Assembly: GCF_004116455.1 (NCBI RefSeq)
Contig: NZ_PDJU01000005.1
Coordinates: forward strand, 62,001 to 126,000
Origin: Arcobacter sp. F155
GTDB lineage: Bacteria; Campylobacterota; Campylobacteria; Campylobacterales; Arcobacteraceae
DNA length: 64,000 nt
Reading direction: 5' to 3'
Shown here one piece after another: positions 42,299 to 52,600 of the stretch (the first letter of the stretch is position 1; each line of letters opens with the position of its first letter). The position numbers were made by a program, and so were the translations under genes. Below the pieces are notes generated by a model. The model saw nothing but the letters and a program-made list of their open reading frames with translations. It had not been told where the DNA came from and did no database searches.

Positions 42299-44032
42299 TT
42301 ACCAAGGAGTTGAAGTGTCATCACTTTGCTCTTTGGAATCAAACTTTTTAAGCATAACTGGAACTTCTTTTGCTTGTTCTAGTTTTTTCAGCCACTTTTT
42401 TTCTTCTGCGTCACTTAATTGATTTTGTTTTATTTGTTGATTTTTTTGCTCTTTTTGTGAGCTATTTTCTTCACTATTTTTATTATCTTGTTTTTCTTTT
42501 TCTTCTTTAGAATCTTTATTCTTTTCTTTATTTTTTTGACTTTTGTCTTGTTCTTGTTTTTTATTATCTTGATTTTTTTTGTCACCATCTTTAGACTGGT
42601 TTTGGTTATTTTTATTTTGCTGATTTTGTTTGTCTTTATTCTTATCTTTAAGGGCTTTTAATACTGCTTCTAGGTTCTCTTTTGTTTGCTTATCATCTTT
42701 TATTTTTAAAGCTTTTTCATAAACTCTTTTTGCATTTTGTAAGTCATTTAATTTTACATAAGAGTTTCCCATATTATGAAGCTTTTTATACTCTAACTCT
42801 TGATTTGAAGAGACTACATTTTTATAGTGCATTAAAGCTTTTTTGTATTCACCTTGTTTATATAGTGCATTTCCCAAGTTGTAGTGTGACTCAGGAGTTT
42901 TAGCTACTTTTCTAAACTCTTTAGAGGCTTTTTCATACTCTTGTTTTTCATAGTGTTCATTTGCTTTATTTATTGTTTTAAAGTCAAACTCAAAAGCTTT
43001 TAGAGAACTATTTGAGAAGAACAGAACTAAAGCTAAAAGAGCAAGGTTTTTATTCTTTTTAAATATCTCAGATAACTTTGGTCTAGATGAAAAAGCAATA
43101 AGTAAAATAAAAAGAGCTAAAGCTAAAGGATAATAAAAAAGCTCTGTGTAGGTTTTGAAATTTCTTGATTCTTGTTTTTGTTTTTTTGAAGTTATATTTA
43201 TATCATCTATAACTTGCTTTATATCATCACTTGAGTTTGAGTATTTTATATATGCAGCATCTGTATTCAATGAAAGTTGCTTAATATCTTCATTTAGTTT
43301 AACAGTTACAATTGAACCATCATCTTTAGTTAAAAAGTTTCCATCTTGAAGTTTGATAGGAGTAGGTTTATTTGTAGCTAATCCTAAAGTATAGATTCTA
43401 ATATTGTTCTTTTTAGCATATTCAATCTCTTTTTTATAGTCTGATTTATTTGCACCATCAGTTATTAAAATAAGGTTTTTATCTTTTACATTTCTTAGAA
43501 GCTTTTTACTAACTTCTAATGTTGAGAAAATATTTGAGCCATTGTCAAAGTTAAGTCCAGTATCAAGTCTATTTACAAGTATTTTTAAAGAGTTGAAGTC
43601 TTGAGTTATAGGAGAAAGTATAAAAGAGGATTTAGCAAATAAAACCACTGCTATAGAGTTTTGTTTCGCATAATCTATGATGTCTAAAATCTTCTTTTTT
43701 CCAAGACTTAATCTATTTGGATAAATATCAGTTGCAAGCATCGATTTTGAAACATCTAAAGCTATTACAAAAGATACTGTTTCTTGGTCTATTTTATGCT
43801 CTTTTTCATTTATTACAGGTCTTGCAAGAGAAATAGTCATTAGTATTAGTACTAGAAAAAAAAGTATGTTTCTAGTTGTTTTTGTCATGTATCTGTTTTT
43901 AACAGATAGTTTTGCCAATGCTTCTTTGTCAAAAAACCTTTGAAACTTATCTTTGTTTGTAGTAATTAGAAACATTAAAATAATAATAGGAATTAACATA
44001 AAAAATAGTACATTTGGATAAAGAAATTGCAA
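42299..44032 (-). CDS. BatA/BatB-type VWA and TPR membrane protein
   Basis: A 577-residue inner-membrane protein. N-terminal helices (LYPNVLFFMLIPIIILMFLI; NILFFLVLILMTISLARPV) are followed by a von Willebrand A domain with the metal site DVSKSM (DxSxS) and ITDGANKSD. A helix near residue 310 (LALALFILLIAFS), another hydrophobic stretch near 340, and two to three TPRs (YEKQEYEKASKEFRKVAK; NLGNALYKQGEYKKALMHYK) come next. The last ~100 residues are very rich in Lys, Gln, Asn and Glu. Such proteins belong to the Bat aerotolerance group, usually fed by a MoxR ATPase; no moxR is in view here. It is convergent with the PPK2 gene. Confidence 0.8.
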   Translation of the reverse strand: MQFLYPNVLFFMLIPIIILMFLITTNKDKFQRFFDKEALAKLSVKNRYMTKTTRNILFFLVLILMTISLARPVINEKEHKIDQETVSFVIALDVSKSMLATDIYPNRLSLGKKKILDIIDYAKQNSIAVVLFAKSSFILSPITQDFNSLKILVNRLDTGLNFDNGSNIFSTLEVSKKLLRNVKDKNLILITDGANKSDYKKEIEYAKKNNIRIYTLGLATNKPTPIKLQDGNFLTKDDGSIVTVKLNEDIKQLSLNTDAAYIKYSNSSDDIKQVIDDINITSKKQKQESRNFKTYTELFYYPLALALFILLIAFSSRPKLSEIFKKNKNLALLALVLFFSNSSLKAFEFDFKTINKANEHYEKQEYEKASKEFRKVAKTPESHYNLGNALYKQGEYKKALMHYKNVVSSNQELEYKKLHNMGNSYVKLNDLQNAKRVYEKALKIKDDKQTKENLEAVLKALKDKNKDKQNQQNKNNQNQSKDGDKKNQDNKKQEQDKSQKNKEKNKDSKEEKEKQDNKNSEENSSQKEQKNQQIKQNQLSDAEEKKWLKKLEQAKEVPVMLKKFDSKEQSDDTSTPW

Positions 44033-44132
44033 TTATAAGCCCTCATAAAATCTTAGTTTTTGTATTTTATATTATCCCAAGTAACTTTTAGATAAAATCA
44101 CGACTAAAATTAAAATAATCGGAGTAGATTTA

Positions 44133-45434
44133 ATGGAATTTAACGCACAAAGAGTTGACGAAGCTAATGCAGTTATCACTTCAACAATCTCTAAAGAAAC
44201 AATTGAAAAAAACGTAGACAAGGTAGCTAAACAAGCTGCTAAGACTATGGATATTCAAGGTTTTAGAAAAGGTAAAGTACCAGTTGCTGTTGTAAAACAA
44301 AGATATGCTGATAAATTAACAGAAGATGCAGAGGGTGAAGCAGTAAGAGCTGTATTAACTGATGCTTTAGTTGAGTTAAAAATCGAAAATGCAGACTTAA
44401 TTGGTGAGCCAACATTTGGTAAATATGACAAAAAAGAAGATGGTTCTATTGAAGTAGAAATCAAAGTTGCTTGCAAACCAGCAGTAGAATTAGGTGATTA
44501 TAAATCATTAATTCCAGCAGTTGATAAAAAAGAAGCAGACGCAAAAGAAGTTGAAGCAAGATTAGAAGAGATTGCTAAACAATCTGCACCATTAGAAAAA
44601 ATCAAAAGAAAAAGAATGGTTAGAGAAGGTGACTTCGCAGTTATCGACTTTGAAGGTTTCGTAGACGGTGTTGCATTTGAAGGTGGAAAAGCTGAGAAGT
44701 ATCCATTAGAAATTGGTTCTGGTGCATTTATCCCAGGATTTGAAGAGCAAGTTATCGGTATGAAATATGAAGAAGAAAAAGATGTTGTTGTAACTTTCCC
44801 AGAATCTTACCAACAAAAAGATTTAGCTGGTAAAGAAGCTACATTTAAAGTAACTTTACATGAAATTCAAGAGAAAGTTGCTCCTGAATTAAATGACGAA
44901 TTAGCTAAGAAAATGTTACCAGGTGAAGAAGATGCAACAATTGATTCTTTAAAAGAAAAAATTGCTGAGCAAATCACTGGTGAAGCAAAAGCTATTTACT
45001 ATAGAGATGAGTTAAAACCTGCATTCTTAGATAAATTAGTTGAAAAAATTGATTTCGCATTACCTTCTTCTGTTATTGACCAAGAGATTAACTACTCTTT
45101 AAATAACAAAGTAAGAACTATGTCTGAAGATGAAATCAAAGAATTACAAGAAGATGCATCTAAAGTTGAAGCTATCAGAGATGAATTAAAAGCAGATGCT
45201 GAAAAATCAGTAAAAGCTACTTTCATTGTAGATGCTTTAGCAAAAGCTGAAGAGATTGATGTAACTGATCAAGAAGTTACTCAAGTAATTTACTATGAAG
45301 CGATGCAAACTGGTCAAAACCCTCAAGAAGTATTAAAGCAATACCAAGATGCAGGTTATTTACCAGCAATTAAAATGTCTATGATTGAAGAAAAAGTAAT
45401 TACTAAATTATTAGACGAAAAAGCAGGAAACTAA
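44133..45434 (+). CDS. tig: Trigger factor
   Basis: A 433-residue protein with all three parts: ribosome-binding GFRKGKVPVAVVKQRY, FKBP-type isomerase domain (GDFAVIDFEGFVDGVAFEGG, FIPGFEEQVIGM), and the long helical C-terminal chaperone arms. It binds at the ribosome exit tunnel and folds nascent chains. GGAG is before the ATG. It heads the tig-clpP-def cluster, an arrangement common in Campylobacterota. Confidence 0.95.
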   Translation: MEFNAQRVDEANAVITSTISKETIEKNVDKVAKQAAKTMDIQGFRKGKVPVAVVKQRYADKLTEDAEGEAVRAVLTDALVELKIENADLIGEPTFGKYDKKEDGSIEVEIKVACKPAVELGDYKSLIPAVDKKEADAKEVEARLEEIAKQSAPLEKIKRKRMVREGDFAVIDFEGFVDGVAFEGGKAEKYPLEIGSGAFIPGFEEQVIGMKYEEEKDVVVTFPESYQQKDLAGKEATFKVTLHEIQEKVAPELNDELAKKMLPGEEDATIDSLKEKIAEQITGEAKAIYYRDELKPAFLDKLVEKIDFALPSSVIDQEINYSLNNKVRTMSEDEIKELQEDASKVEAIRDELKADAEKSVKATFIVDALAKAEEIDVTDQEVTQVIYYEAMQTGQNPQEVLKQYQDAGYLPAIKMSMIEEKVITKLLDEKAGN

Positions 45435-45454
45435 AACCTAAAATAGGATAAAAA

Positions 45455-46039
45455 ATGAGTTATATACCATATGTAGTTGAGAAAAGTGGAAGAGGCGAAA
45501 GAAGTTATGATATTTATTCAAGACTTCTAAAAGATAGAATTATTATGTTAAGTGGTGAGATTAATGACCAAGTAGCATCAACAGTTGTTGCTCAGCTTTT
45601 ATTCTTAGAAGCTGAGGATCCAGATAAAGATATCTATTTATATATCAACTCTCCAGGTGGAGTAATTACAAGTGGTATGTCTATTTATGATACTATGAAC
45701 TATATTAAACCTGATGTTTGTACTATTTGTGTAGGTCAAGCAGCTTCTATGGGTGCATTTTTATTATCTTCTGGAGTAAAAGGTAAGAGATACTCTTTAC
45801 CTAACTCTAGAATTATGATTCATCAACCATTAGGTGGAGCTCAAGGTCAAGCTACTGATATTCAGATTCAAGCTAAAGAGATTCAAAGAATGAAAGATGA
45901 TTTAAATAGAATGATTTCAGAACAAACTGGACAGCCTATTGAAGTAATTGAAAAAGATACAGATAGAGATAACTTTATGTCTGCAACAGAAGCTTGCAAA
46001 TATGGTTTAGTTGATGAAGTGATTTCAAGTCATAAGTAA
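45455..46039 (+). CDS. clpP: ATP-dependent Clp protease proteolytic subunit
   Basis: A 194-residue protein, standard ClpP length. The catalytic Ser is in [12 protein letters not shown] (about residue 97), the His in [13 protein letters not shown], and the Asp in [12 protein letters not shown]. The oxyanion loop [11 protein letters not shown] is intact. Forms tetradecamers driven by ClpX or ClpA, and degrades among others tmRNA-tagged peptides from the ssrA gene in this window. It lies 20 bases after tig. Confidence 0.95.
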   Translation: MSYIPYVVEKSGRGERSYDIYSRLLKDRIIMLSGEINDQVASTVVAQLLFLEAEDPDKDIYLYINSPGGVITSGMSIYDTMNYIKPDVCTICVGQAASMGAFLLSSGVKGKRYSLPNSRIMIHQPLGGAQGQATDIQIQAKEIQRMKDDLNRMISEQTGQPIEVIEKDTDRDNFMSATEACKYGLVDEVISSHK

Positions 46040-46044
46040 ATAAT

Positions 46045-46560
46045 ATGATTAGAGAAGTTTTAACATATCCAAATAAACTACTTAGAACAAAATCTAGTGA
46101 TGTTGTGAAGTTCGATGAAGAACTTCAAACATTGCTTGATGACATGTATGACACTATGATTGCAGAAAATGGTGTAGGTCTTGCTGCAATTCAAGTAGGT
46201 ATTCCATTAAATGTTTTAATTATTAATCTTCCAAATGAAGAAGATATTCAAGAAAAAGAAGATTTAATTGAAGCAATTAATCCTGTGATTACTCATAAAG
46301 ATGGTGAACAAGTTTTTGTTGAAGGTTGTTTAAGTGTACCTGGGTTTAATGAAGAAGTTAAAAGAGCACAACATATTATTGTAGAGTACTACAATAGAGA
46401 TGGTGAAAAACAAACTATGGAGTGTGAAGATTTCTTAGCTGTAGCATGGCAACATGAAATGGAACATTTAGCTGGGCATTTATTTATTGAAAACCTATCA
46501 ATTACAAAACGAAAAAAATTTGAGAAAGAGTGGAAGAAGAAACTCAAATCAAAAAAATAA
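46045..46560 (+). CDS. def: Peptide deformylase
   Basis: A 171-residue metalloenzyme with the three PDF motifs: GVGLAAIQVG, EGCLSVPG with the Cys ligand, and QHEMEHLAGHLF with the two His ligands and the catalytic Glu. It removes the formyl group from nascent proteins, matching its place behind tig and clpP. It starts 5 bases after the clpP stop. Confidence 0.95.
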   Translation: MIREVLTYPNKLLRTKSSDVVKFDEELQTLLDDMYDTMIAENGVGLAAIQVGIPLNVLIINLPNEEDIQEKEDLIEAINPVITHKDGEQVFVEGCLSVPGFNEEVKRAQHIIVEYYNRDGEKQTMECEDFLAVAWQHEMEHLAGHLFIENLSITKRKKFEKEWKKKLKSKK

Positions 46561-46606
46561 GAATCTTATGTATTTCATAATATAATACTCCTTTAAGGAG
46601 TATATT

Positions 46607-47110
46607 ATGAGCCCTGACAATCAACAAACTCAAATTCTACAACTGCAAGAACAAATACAAAACTTAACAAAAGAGAATGAATCTTTAAAAGTACAACTTT
46701 TTAGACTTGATTATGTATATAGTTTTTTCAACAATTATGCAATTACCTCTGAGACAGATATAAATGGTGATATTATCTATGTTAGTGAGCCATTTATGGA
46801 TATTTCTGGATATACGCAAAGAGAATTAATAGGTCAAAATCATAGAATAGTAAGACATCCTGATATGGAAGAAAAAGTATTTAAAGAGATGTGGGAAACA
46901 ATTACATCTAAACAAGTTTGGCGTGGAGAAGTTAAGAATTTGAAGAAAGATGGTGGCTATTATTGGGTTGATAGTATTATTTTCCCTATTTTAAATAAAT
47001 ATGATGAAATAGAAGGTTATAAGTCTATTAGATTTGATATAACTGATAAAATAAAAGCAAAAGAAGCTTTCTCTGATATATTAGGAGAAGAGGATAGTTT
47101 AATTTTATAA
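46607..47110 (+). CDS. PAS-domain sensor protein (Aer-type, no output domain)
   Basis: A 167-residue protein: a helical N-terminus (ILQLQEQIQNLTKENESLKV, coiled-coil) and one PAS domain (EPFMDISGYTQRELIGQNHRIVRHP, MEEKVFKEMWETI, GYYWVDSIIFPILN, GYKSIRFDITDKIKAKEAF). The NHRIVRHPDM motif is that of Aer-like PAS domains that bind FAD. No kinase, methyl-accepting or GGDEF domain follows, so it must act through a partner, perhaps a chemoreceptor or kinase encoded elsewhere. A separate transcription unit with AAGGAG upstream. Confidence 0.8.
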   Translation: MSPDNQQTQILQLQEQIQNLTKENESLKVQLFRLDYVYSFFNNYAITSETDINGDIIYVSEPFMDISGYTQRELIGQNHRIVRHPDMEEKVFKEMWETITSKQVWRGEVKNLKKDGGYYWVDSIIFPILNKYDEIEGYKSIRFDITDKIKAKEAFSDILGEEDSLIL

Positions 47111-47173
47111 TAATATTTAATCTTATTTTATACTACTTTTTATATAATGAATTAAATTATTTAAAGAGTGTAT

Positions 47174-48280
47174 ATGAAGATAATAAAATCTGCAACCTTA
47201 GCAAATATAGATGCAAGTGAAGTAAGTGTTGAATCAACCTTTACAAAAGGCTTACCAAGTTTTACAATAGTTGGTTTACCGTCTGATCAAATAAAAGAGT
47301 CAAAAGATAGAGTAAAGTCAGCACTTCTTACAAATGACTATAAGTTCCCTCCTAAAAAAATTACTATAAATCTCTCTCCTAGCGAAATCAAAAAAACTGG
47401 AACACACTTTGACTTACCTATTGCTCTTTTGATTTCATTATATGAAGAAAAGAAAATAGATTTTAAAGATATCCATGTCTTTGGAGAACTATCTTTAAAT
47501 GGCGAGACAAAAGATAGTAATAATATCTTCCCTATAATCTTGTCCCTTGCAAAACAAAATAAGATAGCAAATGTTTTAGTTTGTAGTAATAGTGCAAAAA
47601 AGATTAGTAAAATTCCAAATATAAATATCTATTGTGTTAAAAATCTTTTAGAAGCAATTGAGTTTTTTCATCAAGAAGATAAGAGTAAATACCTTTATAA
47701 AAAGGATATGCTTGAGTATGAGAAGATAAATATAAATGGAAAAGAGTTTTATTATGAAAACTGTTATGAAAATGATTTTTTTGATATAAAAGGACAAGAA
47801 AATGCAAAGAAAGCAGCACTTATAGCAGCAGCAGGGAACCATAATATTCTTTTAGAAGGAAGTCCAGGTTGCGGAAAATCAATGATTGCAAAGAGGTTAC
47901 CATATATAATGGCTCCAATGAGTTTAGATGAGATTCTTGAAATAGCAAAATTGCAAGCACTAGATTTAAAAGAGCCAAACTTTAAACCTGTACGTGTATC
48001 AAGATCTCCCCACTGTTCCTCAACAAAGGCATCAATTGTAGGAAGTAGTAATAGTCTAGGAGAAATAGCATTAGCAAACGCTGGAGCACTTTTTTTTGAC
48101 GAGTTACCACATTTTCCAAGTTCTATTTTAGAGTCATTAAGAGAACCCCTTGAAGACAACTGTTTATTGATAAGTCGTGCAAACTCAAAAGTAAAGTATA
48201 ACACAAAGTTTTTATTTATAGGGGCTATGAATCCTTGTCCATGTGGAAATTTACTGTCTACAAATAAATCATGCAGATGA
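47174..48280 (+). pseudogene. comM: ComM/YifB Mg-chelatase-like ATPase, 3' part cut off by an insertion
   Basis: 368 residues from the ATG at 47174. The N-terminal Lon-S5-like domain (GLPSFTIVGLPSDQIKESKDR, KITINLSPSEIKKTGTHFDL), Walker A LLEGSPGCGKSMIAKRLP, Walker B ALFFDELPHF and sensor FLFIGAMNPCPCG are all present. The family then continues with CRC and another ~130 residues; here the frame stops right after NKSCR, where foreign sequence begins. ComM is a branch-migration helicase in natural transformation. The missing end is expected beyond the window. comM is a known target of Tn6022/AbaR-type transposons. Confidence 0.85.
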
Positions 48281-48291
48281 TATTTCCAATA

Positions 48292-48366
48292 AACTTTACT
48301 AAATTCCATTTAACTATGCTACAAATTTTTATATAAATCACATTTGTTTTGAATTATGTTATGATA
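48292..48366. repeat. Iterated end motif of the comM insertion
   Basis: AACTTTACTAAAT (48292), AACTATGCTACAAAT (48312) and AATTATGTTATGATA (48352) share one pattern with starts 20 and 40 bases apart. A fourth match, AACTATGCTACAATA, is at 53293, just before the TnsE-like gene. Regular spacing near the insertion boundary suggests transposase binding sites; a chance promoter-like similarity (TATGCTACAAT) is the alternative. Confidence 0.45.
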
Positions 48367-48377
48367 TAAAAAATCAT

Positions 48378-48785
48378 ATGAGTACTATAATGAGTAAAAG
48401 TAAAGTGAGAATAACTCCATCATTGAAATACAAAATAAAGAGAAGAGCTAATAAAGTTGGTATAGATTTACAGAATTTATATAAAGTAACCCACATAGAT
48501 AAAAAAGATGTTATAAGACTTTTAAATTCAAATTTTACTTCAAAAGATTCAATTGAAAAGACGACTCAAATATTAGGTCTTAACTTTTATGGAAAAGAGA
48601 TTAAATCTGTCAAACGATTAAGAAAAGATAGAGCTAGATCTAAAGCAATTACAGTTGTCTCAATGGTACAAGATACTTCATCTTTAGAAGAGCAAGGCTT
48701 AGAATCTATGGCAATTAAAAGAATGATTGTTAGAACGGAAAAAGAATTTTTAAAAGGTCCATATAGTTCAAGGTTATGGAAATAG
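48378..48785 (+). CDS. HTH-type regulator preceding Hachiman
   Basis: A 135-residue basic protein. The first half resembles an XRE-like helical domain (SLKYKIKRRANKVGIDLQNL, VTHIDKKDVIRLLNSNFTS). The second half reads VSMVQDTSSLEEQGLESMAI and ends EFLKGPYSSRLWK, the tail seen on HTH antitoxins and phage-type regulators. It is the first gene after the comM break and 49 bases before hamA, so it probably controls the defence operon. The ATG at 48378 is used; an internal ATG five codons later is also possible. Confidence 0.6.
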   Translation: MSTIMSKSKVRITPSLKYKIKRRANKVGIDLQNLYKVTHIDKKDVIRLLNSNFTSKDSIEKTTQILGLNFYGKEIKSVKRLRKDRARSKAITVVSMVQDTSSLEEQGLESMAIKRMIVRTEKEFLKGPYSSRLWK

Positions 48786-48834
48786 TTTAAATAATGAAGT
48801 ATTCAAGAAAATAAAAGTTTTAAGGAATAAAATA

Positions 48835-49605
48835 ATGCTAGATATTTTAAGTAAATCAAATATAAATACAATATTAAAAGATGAACATAGCTTTACTATT
48901 TTAGAATTAAAAGATGAACATTTTCAAGAAATTGTTCAAGGTCTTATAGATTTAGTACCTGAATACTATATTGCTCCAGAGTCTGTAGCAGATGTACTTA
49001 CAAGGTTGGGGAAAAGTGCTGCTGCTAAAAAGATTTTGGATAAAACTCCTACTGTGAAAAAAATACGTTCAGGAGATATTGGAGAAATAATTACTAGTGA
49101 TTATATTGATGAATCAACAAACTACAATGTTCCTATTAAGAAATTAAGATGGAAAGATCATAGAAATATGGCAATGAGAGGAGATGACATTCTTGGTATA
49201 TATATTAATCCATCTGATCAATGTGTAAAGTTTCTTAAAGCAGAAGCTAAATCTTATCAGTCATTATCTCAATCAGTACTTGATAGTGCAAGGTCAGAAT
49301 TAGATAATGATAATGGATTACCATCACCACATGCTTTATCTTTTGTAATAGATAGACTAAGAGAAACAGGAAGTATTGATTTAGCAAATAAACTAGAAAA
49401 AGTACAACTTGTTGACGGAATTAATCAAGACCATGTTGAACATTTACTTTTTACTTTTACTAAAACTAACTCAGGAACATTGCAAAAAAATGCATTGGAG
49501 ACGTATAGTGATAATATAAAACAAACATCTATATCATTAAGAACTAATAAACATCAAGAACTTATTAATCAAGTTTATGAAGGAATTATAAATGCCAATA
49601 GTTAA
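48835..49605 (+). CDS. hamA: Hachiman HamA (DUF1837 nuclease)
   Basis: A 256-residue DUF1837 protein: KIRSGDIGEIITSDYIDEST, IKKLRWKDHRNMAMRGDDILGI and CVKFLKAEAKSYQSLSQSVL. The Glu/Asp of GE, GDD and EAK form a PD-(D/E)xK nuclease site. In Hachiman, HamA is held by the helicase HamB and cuts DNA without specificity when HamB meets damaged or phage DNA, killing or stalling the infected cell. The gene overlaps hamB by 14 bases, the typical arrangement. Confidence 0.85.
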   Translation: MLDILSKSNINTILKDEHSFTILELKDEHFQEIVQGLIDLVPEYYIAPESVADVLTRLGKSAAAKKILDKTPTVKKIRSGDIGEIITSDYIDESTNYNVPIKKLRWKDHRNMAMRGDDILGIYINPSDQCVKFLKAEAKSYQSLSQSVLDSARSELDNDNGLPSPHALSFVIDRLRETGSIDLANKLEKVQLVDGINQDHVEHLLFTFTKTNSGTLQKNALETYSDNIKQTSISLRTNKHQELINQVYEGIINANS

Positions 49606-52600
49606 TGATATAGAACAATTAATAGAAGAATCACTTTCTAGTGGTTTTAGAGGAAGACTATTAGATAGAGGATTAGCTCGTTCCATGATATGGAAAAATG
49701 GTATATTACCTGATGGTGCACCCCATTTTGCTGATAGTTTGAGCTACGATCTTTTATCTTATGGCTATTCACTCCTATCTTTGGGCATTCGTTTAAAAGA
49801 ATTAGGAGGAGATGAAGTTTTATATAATGAGGCTTTTAAAAACTCTGCTAATGCCATAATGGATGTGGTTCATAATGGAGAATTTAATAGTCATAGGAGT
49901 TTTCATAAAATATTAGCTTCTTCTGCATTTCATATAGGTCAATATTCGGCAAAGGCATATTCTCTTGTAAGTAATTTAGATTATGATAGTTTAACTCCAA
50001 TAGAAAATATTCTTAGACTCTTAATATTAAGAAAATTTAAAGGTATTGAAAAAGAAATTTTATTATGGAAATATTCAGGACAAGCCAATGATATAAATTT
50101 AGCAGAAAGTCTTAATTCAAAAATTGATGAAATAGTTAATAGTTCACTAGATCTATCAGAAAAAGAAAAACTTATAAAATCTCTTGAGTTATCTACTATT
50201 GATTTAGCATTAACAGATAATTATTTTTCTGCAATGTATGAATATCTTTTTGCATTGGAAGTTTCCAGAGAAGATTTATATAATAATTCAATTGAGATTA
50301 TTAATAATGCACTTAATATATGTAATGAACTAAAGTTAGTACCGCAATGGTGGGTTTTTAGAGTGACCAAGTTTTTACTAATTGATTTATGGAATAGAAG
50401 TTTCCATAAGTTACTACCTTTAACTCCATCAGATCCTAATAGTAAAGAGTGGGAGATATTAAGATGGAAATATATAGCTTCTTTATATAAAAGAAATAAG
50501 TCAGAAGTTGAATTGTGGCCTTCTCAAATAAGTGCTGCAAGAAGAGCTGTTAGTGATACTGATGACCTAGTAGTTTCTCTTCCAACAAGTGCAGGAAAAA
50601 CAAGAGTTGCTGAATTATGTATTCTTAGATGTTTATCAATAAAAAAGAGAGTTCTATTTATAACTCCATTAAGAGCATTATCGGCTCAAACTGAAACATC
50701 ACTGAGAAAAACATTTTTACCATTAGGAAAAACGGTTTCTTCTTTATATGGAAGTATTGGTATAAGTAATTTTGAAGAAGATGTTTTGAAAACTCAAGAT
50801 ATTGTAGTCGGTACACCTGAAAAATTAGATTTTGCATTAAGAAATGATTCTACAATCTTAGATGATATAGGATTGATAGTTTTAGATGAAGGACATATGA
50901 TAGGATTAAGTGAAAGAGAAATAAACTATGAGGTACAAATTCAACGTTTATTAAATCGGACTGACTCTAACACAAGAAGAATAGTATGTTTATCGGCAAT
51001 ATTACCTAGTGGAGAAGAATTTGATAATTTTGTAAATTGGTTAAGAAAAGATAAGCCAGGCGATGCCGTTAAAACTGATTGGAGACCAACAGATTTAAGA
51101 TTTGCTGAAGTTATTTGGCAAGAAAACACTGCTAGGTTAAACTTTTTAATTGGAGAAGAAAATCCTTTTATTCCAAGTTTCTTAAGACCAATGATTCCTT
51201 CAAATCCTAATCCTGGAAGAAGACAAATACCTTTTCCTAAGAATCAACAAGAATTGACCTTAGCAACAGCTTGGAAACTTATTGAGGATGAACATACTGT
51301 ACTAATATATTGTCCACAAAAAAAGTCAGTAAATTCTTTTGCTGAGATTATAGTAGATTTACATATTAGAGGAGCATTACCTTCTTTATTTGAATCAATC
51401 CCCGAACGTTTAGAATTGGCAAAAACTTTGGGAAAAGAATGGTTAGGAGAACATAATTTTATAGTAAAATGTTTAGATATTGGAGTAGGTGTGCATCATG
51501 GTTCTCTACCTACACCATTTCGAAAAGAAATGGAAAATTTGTTAAGAGATGGAGTATTAAAAGTTACAGTTTCGTCTCCTACTCTTGCACAAGGACTTAA
51601 CTTATCAGCAACAGCTGTAGTATTTCATTCTTTACATAGAAATGGTGATATTATTGATGTATCAGAGTTTAAAAATGTTATAGGTAGAGCAGGTAGAGCC
51701 TTTATTGATACTCAGGGACTTATAATACGACCAATATTTGATAGTTATACAAAAAAAATTCGACAATGGCATACTTTAATAAATGATGTAAATGCTAGAA
51801 GTATGAAAAGTGGTTTAATGTTACTTATTGAGAAAATAATCACTCTTCTAATATCTAATTATAATCCAAAAGATGAAAGAGAATTAGAGCAGCTTTTAAA
51901 TGATAAACTAGTGATGATTGAAAATACTTCTCAAGATGAAATTATTGAAGAATGGAATAATCTTATTAAGTTTTTAGATTCAGCCTTGATTAGTATGCTA
52001 GGCGAAGTAGATATAGTGATTGATAAGATTGGAGAAACTCTTCTTAATGTCTTAGATGCTTCACTATGGAAAAGAACAATAGAATCATATTCTGAAGTAA
52101 AGCAAAAGATATATAGTTTAGTTTTAAAAAAAAGAGCAGAATATATATGGCAAAATAGCTCCTATTTACAACGCAAAGGTTATTTTCTTGCAGGACTTGG
52201 ATTAGATAGTGGGCAAAAGCTTGATATGATTTCTCTTGAGGCAAATAGGTTATTAGTCTTTGCTAATAGATATATTGAAATTGGAGATATCTTTCAAGCA
52301 ATTGTTACAATACAAAAATTAGCAGAATTAATTTTTAATATTTCGCCATTTATCCCTAGTACATTACCAAGTAATTGGAAAGATATATTAGAAAGCTGGC
52401 TAAAAGGAGAAACTTTAACTGAAAAAGGATTTGTTAATATAGAAGAAGTGTTAGAATTTGTCGAAGATGGTTTAGTTTATCGTTTAATATGGGGATTAGA
52501 AGCTATAAAGGTACGTGCAAAAGCTAATGAAGATATTATTGATGGTTATATTATTGATGATTTTGAAACTAATTTATTAGTACCATCTATTGAAAATGGA